A stretch of DNA of 64,000 nucleotides, taken from CAZNXJ01 sp964577115. GTDB taxonomy: Bacteria > Planctomycetota > Planctomycetia > Pirellulales > Pirellulaceae. The translations under genes and the position numbers were made by a program. The notes under the pieces were generated by a model. The model was not told the origin of the DNA. It saw nothing but the letters and a program-made list of their open reading frames with translations, and made no database searches. The stretch covers positions 124,001-188,000 of the forward strand of contig CAZNXJ010000006.1 in assembly GCA_964577115.1 (NCBI GenBank). Reading direction: 5' to 3'. Positions 27,545 to 36,275 of the stretch are shown here, one piece after another; position 1 is the stretch's first letter, and the number at the start of each line of letters is the position of its first letter.

Positions 27545-27833
27545 GAATCTTCTTTTTTCCTTGGATCATTGCGCGAGAAAACCGCGGCGATCACCCGTTC
27601 CCGAGCGTGGCGAGCAGTCGAAAGAGAGGAGTCCGGCGATAACCACGTGACTGGCGGACCATGGACGCCCAAGCGGCGCCCCTGGCGGGGATCGGCCTTG
27701 ATCCTTACGGTCGATGATAAATTGGGGTATTTGGAGTGTCAAGCAAACACGGACGCCGCCGTCCGCCGTAAGTTCTACAGATTTTGGCACTTTGGCCATA
27801 TATAACCGCCCTTCCTCCTCCAGGCGGCATAAT

Positions 27834-27849
27834 CGTTCAAGTCTGAACG
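27834..27849. promoter_or_regulatory. candidate MarR operator 1
   Basis: CGTTCA (27834-27839), spacer AGTC, TGAACG (27844-27849): perfect six-base arms. The core TTCA-N4-TGAA recurs 30 bp downstream. MarR proteins bind short palindromes near their own genes, and the regulator starts 125 bp downstream. Confidence 0.55.
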
Positions 27850-27865
27850 GTTTCCGCCCGAATTT

Positions 27866-27877
27866 TTCAGTACTGAA
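27866..27877. promoter_or_regulatory. candidate MarR operator 2
   Basis: TTCAGTACTGAA is a perfect 12-bp palindrome with the same TTCA-N4-TGAA core as operator 1, its centre exactly 30 bp further on (about three helical turns). A third half-site TTCA lies at 27892-27895. Confidence 0.55.
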
Positions 27878-27973
27878 GTATCGAACACGATTTCAAGGTG
27901 CGTGTCACCGCGACGTGTTCGGTGCTCATTCGGGGGGAATCGATCCGGCGGCCTGCCGGATTCAGGAGGGGGC

Positions 27974-28603
27974 ATGTCCAATTTGCAATCGCGGCTCGAG
28001 GGCAACTCGGCCAGCGTCTGGACTCATATCATACGCCAGCTTTCGATCTGTAGCCGCGAGATGCGTCGGCAGCTCAGCCACGTGTCCGTTTCGTTCGGTG
28101 TCTCGGATACGGAAGTCCTGTTGCTGGCGAGCCTGGCGAGCGGGGGTCCGGCAGGGCTTGCCCAGACACAGCTTGCCACGAGCGTCGGACTATCGCCGGG
28201 GCAGGTCAGCGGCCTGGTCGAGCGGCTTCAGGCTTGCGGCTGGATTGCTCTGGCTCCCGTGGCAACCGACCGGCGGAGACATGCCTGGCGGCTGACGGCA
28301 TCCGGGACCGAACTGGTTCATCAGGTTTGGCAGGCGTTCGGCAACGAAGCGGCTCGCTGGGACCGGCAGCTCGCCGCCGACCAGCGGCAGCTACTTGGTA
28401 CCGCTCTCAATCAACTGAGCTTCGCGGTCCTGCCCGAGCAGACTCGACGACGCTCGGCAAAGAAATCTCCGATGGCTGAGGCGCACGCGGACCCGAGCGA
28501 CGGTCCGAACGGTGCGAACGCTCCAACCGCGGTCCACGCGCATCCCCCGAACGGGGCTTCGTGCGCGAACGACATTCCACCATCCGGCAAGGAGGCCGCA
28601 TGA
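27974..28603 (+). CDS. MarR family transcriptional regulator
   Basis: A 209-residue winged-helix regulator. Residues about 15-150 fit the MarR fold: an N-terminal helix, a segment SDTEVLLLASLASGGP, the recognition helix region QTQLATSVGLSPGQVSGLVE, and a wing APVATDRRRHAWRLTASG. The last 50 residues are a disordered Pro/Ala/His tail that relatives usually lack. AGGAGG stands just before the ATG at 27974. The stop overlaps the ATG of the TolC-like gene (ATGA at 28600-28603), making it the first gene of an efflux operon it probably represses. MarR proteins respond to phenolic or other small toxic compounds; the ligand here is unknown. Confidence 0.85.
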   Translation: MSNLQSRLEGNSASVWTHIIRQLSICSREMRRQLSHVSVSFGVSDTEVLLLASLASGGPAGLAQTQLATSVGLSPGQVSGLVERLQACGWIALAPVATDRRRHAWRLTASGTELVHQVWQAFGNEAARWDRQLAADQRQLLGTALNQLSFAVLPEQTRRRSAKKSPMAEAHADPSDGPNGANAPTAVHAHPPNGASCANDIPPSGKEAA

Positions 28604-31600
28604 TGCGTCGCATAATAGGTCGCACGATAATTCGGCTTCTGCTGCTTTTGATCCTCGGCACGAGCCTGCTACAAGCCGTTGGATGCAACCGCGCGTACTA
28701 CCGTCAACAGGCGGATGACGAGGCGTACGCTCTGATCCGTGAAAAGGCCGACCACCCCGCATGGAACCTGCGCGACTTTGAAATCCAAGTTGATCCGCGG
28801 TCGCGCATGTATGATCCGTACAACCCGGACCGGCCACCCATGCCGCCGGATGATCCGGTTGCGCACCAGTTCATGCACTGGGTCGATCAGAAGCGGGGGT
28901 ATCCGCACTGGCATGCGAACGGCAATACGAACCACACGCAAAACCCGAAATTTCTCTCGTTCCTCCCTCTGGACGAAGATGGCGTCCTGACGCTGGACGG
29001 TGCCACCGCCGTCCGCCTGGCGCTACTGCATTCGCCTGATTACCAGCAGAACCTCGAGACCTTATACCTGTCGGCGCTCGACGTTAGCTCCGAGCGGTTC
29101 CGTTTCGATGTGCAGTACTACGGCGGCATCGGTGCCGACTATGGACTGACGTATCGCGAGGGGGCAGGGACGACGAACAACGTGAACATCGGCACGCGCC
29201 GCGGTATCGGCTCGCCTGCTCCAGTCGGCGACTGGGCATTGCGGCGGCAGTTTACGACCGGTGCGGAGCTGGCCATCGGATTTGCCAACGCGCTGGTGTG
29301 GGATCTGTCCGGGTCGGATGCTTCGTCGACGCTGATCAACTTCTCGCTGTTCCAACCACTGCTGCGTGCTGCCGGTCGGGACCGCGTGATGGAGACGCTG
29401 ACGTTGGCCGAACGTTCGCTGTTGGCCAACGTGCGTGCCATGGAGCGTTACCGGCGTGGATTCTTCATGGAGCTGATGACCGGGACGGGGCAGCAGCGCG
29501 GTCCGCAACGTCGCGGTGGTTTTCTCGGGGGCGCTGGTCTCGGGGGCTTCACTGGGGTGGGCAGCGGTGGCTTCGGTAACGTCGGTGCTGGCTTCTTCGG
29601 GGGCGGTGGCGGTGGAGCCGTTACCGGTGGGCTCGGCGGTGGCGGCGCCGGTGCCGGTTCGGCCGGAGGTTTCATGGGACTGCTGCAAACACAGCAGATT
29701 ATCCGTAACCGTGAAGCCAATATCGCGTCGCTGCAAAGCAGCCTCGCGCAGCTCGAAGCATTTCGCGAAGCGGGCCGCATCGACTTCTTCCAGGTCGAGC
29801 AGGTGCGCCAGCAGTTGTTTCAGGAACTGTCGCAGCTGCTGACGGTGAAACGCGGCTACCAGGATTCACTCGATCAATTCAAACAGGACCTGGGACTTCC
29901 TCCCGACCTGCCGGTGCGCATCCAGGACGACATGCTCGACCAGTTCAAGCTGATCGATATCGAAATCGTGCCGGTGCAGAATCATGTGACCGAACTGCAG
30001 CGCGAGGTGGGCGAGCTGATCATTTCGATGCTGCCGGGCCTGGATGAGTCGTTCGAGTTTACGCCCGAGTTGCAGCAGGGGCTCGAGAAATTGGCCGAAC
30101 GCCTGCGCGAGGTCGAGGAAGCTCGGCAGCGCGTCGAAGACAACAACGTGCCGCGCGCTCTCCAGGACGTTGATCGGCTTCGAGCGGCGGTACCGCGCCG
30201 CATCCAGGCAGCGCGCCGCATGCGCGAGATGGCCGAGCGCGAACCGCTTCCGGGCGAAGAGCGGCTGCTCGGCGATATCGACCCCTCGCTGTTCGAAACC
30301 GGCGACCTTGAAGAACTGCCGGAAGAATTGCGCACGAATATCACCGACCTCGTGTCACGCTTCTCGCGCGAGCGGACGTTGACCGAGGCCGTGCTGGCAG
30401 ACATCGAGAGTATTCTCGAACGAGGGGACGAGCTGGATCCGGCGATGCTGGCCGCGGAACTTCGCGAACGCGTCTTCGGGCCTGTGCCCAGCTTGTTGAC
30501 GGGCCTGTCGGCCGACATTCTCGAATTGTCGCTGATTCAGGCGCGAGCTCGCGCCGAAAGCGCGACGCTCGTACCTGTTGACATCACACCCGAGGATGCT
30601 CTGGAGATCGCCCGCATCTTTCGGCTCGATTGGATGAACGCGCGAGCGAGCCTCGTGGACTCATGGCGCCTTATTGAGTTCAACGCGGACCTGTTGGAAA
30701 GCGAACTACAGTTCTCAGTCGACGGTAGCTACGGTCGAGTGACCACGTCGGATGGGCTCGACCTGGCCAGCGACAAGGCGGGATCGCTGCGAGCCCGATT
30801 GCAGTTCGATGCCCCACTGACGCGACTTCAGGAACGCAACACTTACCGGCAGGCCTTGATCGAATATCAGCAGGCACGCCGTGCGTACTACCAGTTCGAG
30901 GATAACGTTTCCGCTCAGCTGCGCGGCATTATTCGGCAGATTGAACTGAACCGAGTGAACTTTGAACTGCGGCGCGTGGCGTTGCGAGTAGCCGTCGCGC
31001 AGGTGCAATCCGCTCGGCTGCGGCTCGAAGAACCGCCGCGCTCGGCGGATCTCGCGGCGGGGGGCGGTGCGCTCGGTCCGACCACCGCTCAGAACCTGCT
31101 GTCAGCACTTGCTTCACTCCGCGGTGCCCAAGACGACTTCCTGAGCGTCTGGGTGAACTACGAAGTGAACCGAGGGCTGCTCGACCTGCAAATGGGCACG
31201 ATGGAGTTGGATAGCGAAGGACTTTGGCTGGATCCCGGCCCGATCGGCGCCGAGTTCAACTATCCGAACCTCGACGATATGAAGGGGCTTTGTCCCTGGA
31301 TTTGGACCAAGTCGGGCCTGGCTCCGCGGCCCCTGGAAGCGGAGGACGTGCCGCCGGGCGAGGCTGAGCACGACTGGGAGGCCGAGCACGATTGGGAGGC
31401 GGACGCACCGGAGGCGGATGGCGAAGCGATGTCCGCGGTCGAACACGCCTCGGAGGCCGCACTGCGGGAGGTCGAGGCGCCGGTGCCGCCGGCGCCCGTG
31501 CTGGAAGAGGCGAGCGTCTTCACTCCGCTGGTTGCCCCGCGCGAGGAGCATGTTGCTCGCCGCCCCCGCCACGCGCCAGATCCCGAACCTCGGCGGAATC

Positions 31601-31701
31601 GCGCGACGAGCCGTTCAGTAGGGGATGCTCCGCCGGGGGTGTTGCCGGACTTTAGTATCCCCGTGGAAAATTCGCTGCGCCAATATGTCGACGCGCCGTG
31701 A
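28600..31701 (+). CDS. TolC-family outer-membrane efflux lipoprotein, enlarged
   Basis: A 1,033-residue protein, about twice the size of E. coli TolC. MMRRIIGRTI then a hydrophobic run ends at AVGC, a probable lipoprotein signal. Long amphipathic helices in two halves (about 370-560 and 660-860, for example FEDNVSAQLRGIIRQIELNR and RVAVAQVQSARLRLEEPPRS) fit the outer-membrane efflux repeats. Residues about 300-360 are a glycine-rich insertion, and 890-1033 form an acidic Pro/Ala/Glu tail with a duplicated AEHDWE. It would be the exit duct for the adaptor and ABC proteins downstream. Start ATG 28600 follows AAGGAGG and overlaps the MarR stop. Confidence 0.8.
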   Translation: MMRRIIGRTIIRLLLLLILGTSLLQAVGCNRAYYRQQADDEAYALIREKADHPAWNLRDFEIQVDPRSRMYDPYNPDRPPMPPDDPVAHQFMHWVDQKRGYPHWHANGNTNHTQNPKFLSFLPLDEDGVLTLDGATAVRLALLHSPDYQQNLETLYLSALDVSSERFRFDVQYYGGIGADYGLTYREGAGTTNNVNIGTRRGIGSPAPVGDWALRRQFTTGAELAIGFANALVWDLSGSDASSTLINFSLFQPLLRAAGRDRVMETLTLAERSLLANVRAMERYRRGFFMELMTGTGQQRGPQRRGGFLGGAGLGGFTGVGSGGFGNVGAGFFGGGGGGAVTGGLGGGGAGAGSAGGFMGLLQTQQIIRNREANIASLQSSLAQLEAFREAGRIDFFQVEQVRQQLFQELSQLLTVKRGYQDSLDQFKQDLGLPPDLPVRIQDDMLDQFKLIDIEIVPVQNHVTELQREVGELIISMLPGLDESFEFTPELQQGLEKLAERLREVEEARQRVEDNNVPRALQDVDRLRAAVPRRIQAARRMREMAEREPLPGEERLLGDIDPSLFETGDLEELPEELRTNITDLVSRFSRERTLTEAVLADIESILERGDELDPAMLAAELRERVFGPVPSLLTGLSADILELSLIQARARAESATLVPVDITPEDALEIARIFRLDWMNARASLVDSWRLIEFNADLLESELQFSVDGSYGRVTTSDGLDLASDKAGSLRARLQFDAPLTRLQERNTYRQALIEYQQARRAYYQFEDNVSAQLRGIIRQIELNRVNFELRRVALRVAVAQVQSARLRLEEPPRSADLAAGGGALGPTTAQNLLSALASLRGAQDDFLSVWVNYEVNRGLLDLQMGTMELDSEGLWLDPGPIGAEFNYPNLDDMKGLCPWIWTKSGLAPRPLEAEDVPPGEAEHDWEAEHDWEADAPEADGEAMSAVEHASEAALREVEAPVPPAPVLEEASVFTPLVAPREEHVARRPRHAPDPEPRRNRATSRSVGDAPPGVLPDFSIPVENSLRQYVDAP
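31363..31398 (+). repeat. 18-bp tandem duplication in the TolC-like gene
   Basis: Two copies of an 18-base unit (31363-31380 and 31381-31398) encode AEHDWE twice in the acidic C-terminal tail. They differ at only two third-codon positions (GCT/GCC and GAC/GAT). Confidence 0.85.
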
Positions 31702-32118
31702 GCTGCGTGCGGTAGGCCGCACGCGGGTGAGGCTGTACACCCTTCACGCGCCCCGACGAACTGTCCATGCCCCATGGCGCTATGGGGTGGTCGCAATCCT
31801 CGGAGATCCGTGGATACTGCGAAACGGCTTCATCTGGGCACGCCGACAGGCCAGGGGGAAGCGGAACGAGCTGGGCCGGCCGGGGTTTCATGAAAAGAGG
31901 GGTATTTCGCTCGCGAAATGCAACTGCCGCTCGTCCCAGGAAATCGGTGACAGTGCGTGCCCAGCGGAGTACAATACGGCCAAGCATCGCACATGCCGCC
32001 GTCTATCGCGGCGCTGTGCACTTGCTGCGGAGGCGCTGTTCTGCCTGCGGATACAGCGGCACCGCTGGTTCCCTCCTATGATTCCCGCCATTCGCGCACG
32101 CCAAGCAGGGGTCACTCG
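31702..32118. other. 417-bp gap inside the efflux cluster
   Basis: No credible gene. It contains a hairpin CCCCAT (31770-31775) / ATGGGG (31782-31787) without a T-run. The size of the gap suggests that the adaptor gene may have its own promoter or that the transcript is attenuated here. Confidence 0.45.
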
Positions 32119-33999
32119 ATGTCCCGCCGACAATCTTCCACGTTTGCCACTCCGGTTGGAACACCGGCGGTAGCCCGTCGCCGCGGCTCGGGGTCCATGC
32201 TGATGATCTCCGCGGTCGCCGTCACGGTACTGCTGATCGGTGGAGCGTATTTCTACTTTTTTAATCAGTCGGCTGCGGCCGCCGGACGACCGATCCTGAC
32301 CAAGGTCGCGACGCGCGGGCCGTTCGAACATGTGATCAAGGATCAGGGCGAAGTCGAGAGCTCGGGGAATATTGAGGTGCTGTGCGAGGTCGAATCACGC
32401 AACAGCGCTGGAACGGCGATTCTCTGGGTCATCGAAGAAGGCACGTCGGTCCAGGCCGGCGACAAGCTCGTCGAGCTCGATGCGTCCGCACTCGAGCAGG
32501 AGCTCAAACAGCAGCGTGTTATTGTGAACAACGCCCTGGCCGCGAAGATCGCTGCCATCAGCACGCTCGAACAGGCCAAAGTTGCGCTCGACGAGTACCT
32601 TCAGGGCACGTTCGCTCAGGAAGAAAAGCTGATTCTCAGCGAGATTCTCGTGGCCGAGGAGAATCTGAGCCGCGCGAAGGAGACCGCGACATTCAGCGAG
32701 CGGCTCGCGGCGCTCGGCTTTCAGACCACGCTCCAATTGAAGGCCGACCAATTTGCCGTCGAGAAGGCGACGGTCGAACTGGATCTGGCGCGTAGCAAAC
32801 TGACGACGCTGCGTGAAATTACCAAAAAGAAGATGCTCATTCAGCTCGAGGCGGACATCGAAGCCGCCCAGGCGCAGGTCGAAGCCGCGACGAACAGCTA
32901 CGACGAAGAGCTTGACAAGCTGGAGAAGATCACCGAGCAGATCAAGAAGTGCGTCATCTACGCGCCGCAGGCCGGTGTTGTCGTGCACGCGAACCGCACC
33001 AGCAGCCGCGGGGGAACCGAGTTCATCGTCGAGCCCGGCGCGATGGTCCGTGAGCGGCAGGCAATTATCCGGCTGCCTGACCCGAAGCGCATGCAGGTGA
33101 AGGCAAATATCAATGAAGCGAGCGTCCCGCTGCTCTCTGAAGGGCTGCCCGCGCTGATCCGGATCGGCGCGTTCGAGAACCAGGTCTTTCAGGGACGCGT
33201 CACGAAGGTGAACCGGTACGCCGAGCCCGGCGGGTGGGCGAGCTCGCAGATTAAGGAATACGCGACGTACATCGAGATCCTGGAGCCTCGCGAGGGGCTG
33301 CGTACGGGCATGACCGCTCATGTCGAAATCTTCGTGGAACGGCGTCCCGACGCGCTCCAAGTGCCGGTTCAGGCGCTCTACGAGAAACAAGGTCATTTGT
33401 TCTGCCTCGTCCAAAAGGAGGGTCAGAACGGCTCCCGGACGTTCGAAACGCGCCTCGTGAAAATTGGTTCGGTGAACGATACGAACGCAACGATCGAAGA
33501 GGGGCTCAGTGAAGGCGAAGTCGTCGTCATGAATCCGCGGGCCCACGAAGATAAGCTGGTGCTCCCGGATCTGCCCGAGACGACTCCGCCGGTCGAATTC
33601 GTCGCGGCCACCACCGGTTCGGCGCAAGCTCCGCCGGTCGATGGACCGTCGCGAGAGTCCGGGGCTGTCGCCGGAGCACCGCACGCGGCTGGCCCTCCTG
33701 GCGGTCCGCGCGGCCACGAGGAAGGAGGCGGCTCGTTTGATCCCGCTGCCATGAATCCAGCGCGGATGGTCGATGCGACGTTCCGCGAATTCGATACGAA
33801 TGAGGACGGGGTGCTGTCGGCCGACGAAATCGCCAGCATGCCGGAAATGCGGCGCGAAGGGGCCCTGCGCAGTGATGCCAACGGAGATGGCAATGTCGAT
33901 CGCCAGGAAATGACGACGGCCCTCCAGCGGCTCGTCCAAATGAGGCGTCAGAATGCCGGCCCGTTGGGTGCCGGACCGATAGGCGGAGGTGGTGAATGA
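32119..33999 (+). CDS. HlyD/MacA-type periplasmic adaptor with two C-terminal EF-hands
   Basis: A 626-residue membrane-fusion protein. One membrane anchor is at about 34-53 (SMLMISAVAVTVLLIGGAYF). Then come a lipoyl-like half (EVLCEVESRNSAG), a long coiled-coil hairpin (about 125-285), and beta-barrel/membrane-proximal segments (VIYAPQAGVVVHANR, IRIGAFENQVFQGRVTKVNR, GLRTGMTAHVEIFVERRPDALQ). A Pro/Gly-rich linker leads to two canonical calcium loops, DTNEDGVLSADE (559-570) and DANGDGNVDRQE (586-597). It should link the TolC-like duct to the ABC transporter downstream, with which it overlaps by four bases (ATGA). AGGGG lies eight bases before the ATG at 32119; an upstream in-frame start at 31957 adds non-homologous residues. 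Confidence 0.87.
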   Translation: MSRRQSSTFATPVGTPAVARRRGSGSMLMISAVAVTVLLIGGAYFYFFNQSAAAAGRPILTKVATRGPFEHVIKDQGEVESSGNIEVLCEVESRNSAGTAILWVIEEGTSVQAGDKLVELDASALEQELKQQRVIVNNALAAKIAAISTLEQAKVALDEYLQGTFAQEEKLILSEILVAEENLSRAKETATFSERLAALGFQTTLQLKADQFAVEKATVELDLARSKLTTLREITKKKMLIQLEADIEAAQAQVEAATNSYDEELDKLEKITEQIKKCVIYAPQAGVVVHANRTSSRGGTEFIVEPGAMVRERQAIIRLPDPKRMQVKANINEASVPLLSEGLPALIRIGAFENQVFQGRVTKVNRYAEPGGWASSQIKEYATYIEILEPREGLRTGMTAHVEIFVERRPDALQVPVQALYEKQGHLFCLVQKEGQNGSRTFETRLVKIGSVNDTNATIEEGLSEGEVVVMNPRAHEDKLVLPDLPETTPPVEFVAATTGSAQAPPVDGPSRESGAVAGAPHAAGPPGGPRGHEEGGGSFDPAAMNPARMVDATFREFDTNEDGVLSADEIASMPEMRREGALRSDANGDGNVDRQEMTTALQRLVQMRRQNAGPLGAGPIGGGGE

Positions 34000-34793
34000 G
34001 TTGCGCAGCGCGCTGCGAAGATCTGCAAAAGGCTTATGTGCTCAAGAGCGAAACGGTTCACGCGCTGCGCGGTGTCTCGTTCGAAGTCCCCGAAGGCGAT
34101 TATGTCGCCATCATGGGGCCGTCCGGATCGGGTAAGAGTACGCTGCTGAACCTGCTGGGCTGTCTCGACCGACCCACAGGCGGCGCGCTGTATCTCGGCG
34201 ACGACGACGTGTCGCAGATGTCGGACGATGAACTGTCGATGATCCGCGCGTCGCGCATCGGGTTCGTCTTCCAGTCGTATAACCTCATTCAGCAGCTGAC
34301 GGTCGTCGAAAACATCGAAGTCCCCCTGTACTATCAGGGCCGGCTTTCGTCGGCCGATCGCGCCCGTTGTCGTGAACTGGCCAAAATGGTCGGGCTCGGC
34401 CAACGGCTCAATCACCGTCCCTCGCAGTTGTCTGGTGGTCAGCAGCAGCGCGTGGCAATTGCCCGCAGCCTCGTCAATGACCCGTACTTTATTTTGGCCG
34501 ACGAACCGACTGGAAACCTCGACAGCCGCACAACCGAGGAGATCCTGGGGCTGTTCGAGAAACTGAACGAACACGGCAAGACGATTATCCTTGTCACCCA
34601 CGAAGACGAGGTCGCCGAACATACGAAGCGCGTCATTCGACTGCGCGACGGAGTGATTCAATCGGATCAGCAGACGGTCGATCGCAAGAGCGCGGCGGCA
34701 GTGCTGGACGAAATGCGCCGCAACTCGCCCGCCGACGCGGCCGCGATTCGGATCGATCCGATGACGATTTCTCCCTCTTCCTCGTCGTACTAA
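33996..34793 (+). CDS. MacB/LolD-type ABC transporter ATP-binding protein
   Basis: A 265-residue ATPase. Walker A GPSGSGKS (41-48), signature LSGGQQQR (145-152) and Walker B ILADEPTGNLDSRT (166-179) follow the LolD/MacB/FtsE pattern, as do IGFVFQSYNLI and DRPTGGALYLG. The ATG overlaps the stop of the adaptor gene. It powers the membrane subunit encoded next; in MacAB-TolC-like machines the cycle drives substrate out through the adaptor and outer-membrane duct without crossing the inner membrane during export. A Ser-rich C-terminal tail (IRIDPMTISPSSSSY) is unusual. Confidence 0.93.
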   Translation: MSCAARCEDLQKAYVLKSETVHALRGVSFEVPEGDYVAIMGPSGSGKSTLLNLLGCLDRPTGGALYLGDDDVSQMSDDELSMIRASRIGFVFQSYNLIQQLTVVENIEVPLYYQGRLSSADRARCRELAKMVGLGQRLNHRPSQLSGGQQQRVAIARSLVNDPYFILADEPTGNLDSRTTEEILGLFEKLNEHGKTIILVTHEDEVAEHTKRVIRLRDGVIQSDQQTVDRKSAAAVLDEMRRNSPADAAAIRIDPMTISPSSSSY

Positions 34794-34848
34794 TGGCCGC
34801 GACGGGCCGGAATCCTGTCGGCCGGCTTCGAGCGAGCCAACGGAACCA

Positions 34849-36180
34849 ATGATGCTGTGGCTAAGAACCTGGGGCCTGGGTGTTAAAAGCCTAATGCTGC
34901 ACCCGATGCGCTCGCTGCTGACGGTGCTCGGCATCTTCATCGGCGTGGCGAGCGTCATCTGGCTGCTGGCGATTGGCGAAGGCATCAGTCGCGAAGCGCA
35001 GCGGCAGATCGAGGACCTCGGGGCCGACACGATTATTGTGCGGTCGGTGAAGCCGCCCGCGGAGAAAACCGCCGATCAGCGCCGCGGCCCCATTCGCTAC
35101 GGCCTCTTGCGATCGGATTTCGACCGCATTGTGAACACGATTCCCACCATCCGTAGCGCGCTGCCGATCCGCGAAATCCGCCGGCAGTTCTACTTCGGCC
35201 AGCGGTTCGTCGACGGGCGCCTGGTGGGCTGCACGCCGGAATACGCCGAGGTGACTCGCCTGTCCGTCGCGCGCGGTCGCTTCCTGACCGAAGCGGACAT
35301 CAAGGCTCGTAAAGATTATTGTGTGCTGGCACATCGCGTGGCCGAGCGGCTGTTTCCCTTTGAGGATCCGCTGGGCCGTTCGATCTATGTGCCCGACCAT
35401 AAGGACTTCTATGAAGTGGTCGGTGTGCTTCACCACCGCTCGGCGTCGGCCGCGATTGGTGGTTCGCTCGACTCGCAGGATTTCTCGAACGACGTCTACA
35501 TCCCGATCTCCACGATGCGGCAGCGCATTGGGGATATGGTCATTACGCGCGGCAGCGGGACGTTCGAAGGCGAGGTGCTCGAACTGAATCAGATCACGCT
35601 GCGAGTCGACGACGTGAAGAATGTCGAGGCGACGGCGGCGCTGATCGAGCACACGCTGGCCAACCACAACGAGATGAACGACGTGTCCGTCGTCGTGCCG
35701 CTGGAGCTGCTCGAACAAGCACGCACGACACGCCTCATGTTCATGGTGTTCATGGGCCTGATCGCCGCCATCTCACTGGTGGTCGGCGGCATCGGCATTA
35801 TGAACATCATGCTGGCAACGGTGACCGAACGTACTCGCGAGATCGGTATCCGCCGAGCTCTGGGGGCCAAGCGGAGCGATATTACTCGACAGTTCCTCAT
35901 CGAAACCGTCGCGCTGTCCGTGGTGGGCGGCGTCAGCGGTATTGTCGGCGGGTACCTCTGCCCGGTCGTCATCTCGTTTCTGCGCAATCTTATGGAACGC
36001 TACATGGCCGACGTGATGGCCAGCTTGCCCGAGGTGGTGCGGCACGTCGAGCCCAAGATCGTGCCGCTCTCGATTCCTCTGGCGTTTGGCATCTCGGTCC
36101 TGATTGGCGTCGCGTTCGGACTCTATCCGGCCATCCGCGCGGCGCAGATGGATCCGATCGAAGCTCTGCGCCACGAGTAA
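34849..36180 (+). CDS. MacB-type ABC transporter permease (FtsX-like)
   Basis: A 443-residue subunit with the MacB topology: one N-terminal membrane helix (about 20-43, LLTVLGIFIGVASVIWLLAIG), a large periplasmic domain (about 45-305) and three C-terminal helices (about 307-332, 362-380 and 405-425). MNIMLATVTERTREIGIRRAL and the ending PAIRAAQMDPIEALRHE are textbook for this family. Working with the preceding ATPase it would act as a mechanotransmitter that pushes substrate through the adaptor/TolC duct. This completes the MarR-TolC-HlyD-ATPase-permease set. A 55-bp gap with no terminator separates it from the ATPase gene. Confidence 0.92.
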   Translation: MMLWLRTWGLGVKSLMLHPMRSLLTVLGIFIGVASVIWLLAIGEGISREAQRQIEDLGADTIIVRSVKPPAEKTADQRRGPIRYGLLRSDFDRIVNTIPTIRSALPIREIRRQFYFGQRFVDGRLVGCTPEYAEVTRLSVARGRFLTEADIKARKDYCVLAHRVAERLFPFEDPLGRSIYVPDHKDFYEVVGVLHHRSASAAIGGSLDSQDFSNDVYIPISTMRQRIGDMVITRGSGTFEGEVLELNQITLRVDDVKNVEATAALIEHTLANHNEMNDVSVVVPLELLEQARTTRLMFMVFMGLIAAISLVVGGIGIMNIMLATVTERTREIGIRRALGAKRSDITRQFLIETVALSVVGGVSGIVGGYLCPVVISFLRNLMERYMADVMASLPEVVRHVEPKIVPLSIPLAFGISVLIGVAFGLYPAIRAAQMDPIEALRHE

Positions 36181-36211
36181 TCCCTCACGCCCGTCGCAGG
36201 GCCAGAAAGAC

Positions 36212-36243
36212 GACGGCGGGAAGACGAATGGCTCCCCGCCGTC
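36212..36243. terminator. hairpin between convergent genes
   Basis: GACGGCGGG (36212-36220) pairs perfectly with CCCGCCGTC (36235-36243) across a 14-base loop. No T-run follows on either strand. It lies between the efflux permease and ridA stops and could end both transcripts, or act as a 3' stabilising stem. Confidence 0.45.
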
Positions 36244-36275
36244 CGCAGAATGCTTGCTCGTAGGCCAGCGCCAGC

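Larger units (their letters stand above)
27545..27973. other. 429-bp divergent regulatory region
   Basis: Contains two palindromes of the form TTCA-N4-TGAA (listed separately) and a TATATAA box at 27799-27805 that could be a -10 element for the MarR gene, with no good -35 partner. The A+T content rises between about 27770 and 27890 compared with the genes on either side. Confidence 0.55.

Noticed and set aside
32395..33939. Long antisense frame (about 514 codons) across the HlyD-type gene
   Set aside because: Same shadow effect; residue content is a mirror of the sense codons and no motif is seen.
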